A stretch of DNA of 64,000 nt. It comes from Euryodendron excelsum (taxonomy: Eukaryota; Streptophyta; Magnoliopsida; Ericales; Pentaphylacaceae). A model generated the notes under the pieces. The model was not told the DNA's origin. It made no database searches and saw only the letters and a list, made by a program, of their open reading frames with translations. Made by a program: the position numbers and the translations under genes. Positions within the stretch are counted from its first letter, which is position 1; every line of letters begins with the position of its first letter. This document shows, piece by piece, positions 62,445 to 64,000 of the stretch. The DNA lies in the NCBI GenBank assembly GCA_033060915.1, contig CM065384.1:35553501-35617500 (forward strand). The letters run 5' to 3'.

Positions 62445-64000
62445 GCAATTTCGTGACCAAAACCCCTATGCTACAAGACACATTATAGGGAAAGAAATAA
62501 AATTATAATAAGACCCAACTCACAAGCATAAAGATGTTGTCTATCAAACATCAAGCATGCCAAACTCTTATACCTGCACACACTAAATAACTAAGAGACA
62601 AAAATACTATCAAGTGCAAGGTATCAATAGAACAATTATATATCAAACATCAAGCAGGCCAGGCAAAGATTCTCTCCCCCTTTTTGGAACAAATTGACAA
62701 AATAAGCACAAGAAGTAAGGGAAAATGACCGATAAATATAAACATAATGTCTCCCCCTTAATGTATTTTCCTTCTGAATAACATATAAGCGCATAAATTT
62801 CTCTCCCCCCTGTTGTCTCAAAAAGATAAAGAATTATCAAGCAACCACACAATCAAGGAGAAAAGAGAGGTATGCTAAAAAAGAATAATATCATCCAAGC
62901 AAAACAACCAATAAAAAATGGACTAGCCTTAAACAAAACAAAATTAGGGTATTTTTTACAGAACCGTTGTCTTAACCTCAGCATGCTTATCATCAAAACA
63001 CAAAATATAACTCATGAGTCTTATGATGACCGTAGCGCAAACAAAATCAACATCATACATGCTCAAAGATCACAAAAACATAAGAACAATTGGTCATAAG
63101 GTGATCTACAAATATATCCATGACAATGTGTCATGAATGCAAGTACTCCAATGAGATGAATGAGAATATAGACCCTAGACAAGATTAAAAATAACCCATC
63201 TTGGCAAATCACATCAAGAAATTCAAGACATAGAAGTCAAACCCATTTCAATGTTCAACTCCTTCTCATTATTTATTTATTTTTTTACAATAGAATTTCC
63301 AACTCTATCTCTCCAAGTATAATAACATGAAACACAAAGAGATGGTGGCTTTCACACACATGAGCTAGTAGCCTTCTCCTCTTGCTCATAGCAATGATAG
63401 CTGCACTTACACTCACTGGTAGGCCTTTCCATCAAGGATATAAAACCAATAAGAGGGAATCGCATATATACGGTCAATTTAGTCATTAGAAGCTTTAAGA
63501 GATTGTAACCATGATTTGTGTTATGGGAGAATTATAAAACGTGGATTCCATATTCTAAGAGGTCTCATAAGGAATGCATCAATTGAACATGAATCATGAG
63601 TATGATAATGATCATCAAAATTGTTGACTCATTAGAATGCAATCAATGAACACCCAAGAGTCAACCTTAAACAAGTCATTACATCAATCAACACATGAGG
63701 AATGTTTAAGTCAATGACTAAAACAACCAAATCAAGACAAAAATAAATATTTTTTTAAAAAATTAATAAGAAAAACAACAAAAGGAATCATAGTACTAGG
63801 ATAATGAAATAAACTTGAAGCACATCCTAGTCTATGACACAAATAGCCTTTACTCCACAAGGCTGGCCCCTACAAATTTCTTAGGGGTTCTCAAAGATTT
63901 CAAATCAGATTTTCTCACCCACATAACAATCACCTTAGGTTTTTCAATAAACTCATGAGGTGTTGGTGTAGTCCTAGGTTATGCATTGGCATTGTAGTTC
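62445..64000 (-). mobile_element. Internal 3' region of the copia-type element
   Basis: No intact ORF. Several additional purine tracts on minus (for example near 62680, 62750 and 62810). Near 63930-63890 the minus strand reads VIVMWVRKSDLKSL, like the stretch between the gag zinc knuckle and protease in plant copia polyproteins, but no protease, integrase or RT follows before the LTR. Either pol is deleted here or the match is fortuitous. Confidence 0.4.

Overview
This is plant nuclear DNA, most likely from a dicot. The evidence is Tat-lineage Ty3/gypsy elements, several Ty1/copia LTR families, tRNA-derived SINE-like repeats, hAT/CACTA/MITE DNA elements, a pararetrovirus relic, and an F-box/LRR gene of the type expanded in plants. 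The window is AT-rich, gene-poor and heavily nested. I could not run similarity searches, so family names rest on motifs, termini, target-site duplications (TSDs) and comparison of repeats with each other inside the window.

Layout. 1-3530 and 53853-61489 are two direct copies of one block: copia gag and primer-binding site, copia LTR, then an F-box/LRR gene whose 3' end is cut by that LTR. The right copy later received a hAT element, two solo LTRs and other LTR insertions. 6814-16991 is an old but structurally complete Tat/gypsy element (555-bp LTRs, TSD ACAAG) inserted into LINE-like sequence. 34450-44563 is a second Tat element on the minus strand with one truncated LTR. Both carry gag-PR-RT-RNaseH-second RNaseH-IN, then a hairpin-containing tandem array, then an antisense four-exon gene. 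17845-19940 holds a MITE with a SINE inside it and the 5' end of a third gypsy element. 22471-30645 and 44564-49160 contain four copies (D, A, B, C) of an unrecognised ~3.9-kb segment. Copies A and B are in tandem, and the copies serve as empty sites for later MITE and solo-LTR insertions. 30650-32430 is a degraded Caulimoviridae-like relic.

The best candidates for live host genes are two paralogous single-exon small proteins with TATA boxes, at 22078-22422 (+) and 49785-50138 (-). They are inverted relative to each other and belong to a family I do not recognise. The left F-box copy (3153-1934, two exons) is open but truncated.

The most interesting structures are: (1) the antisense spliced gene in both Tat elements, with matching intron positions and, for two of three introns, matching phases, plus a candidate TATA promoter of its own; (2) the hairpin-bearing tandem arrays between pol and that gene; and (3) arrays of short palindromes in LTRs, placed just upstream of the TATA box where one can be seen, whose position is conserved while the palindromic word differs from family to family.
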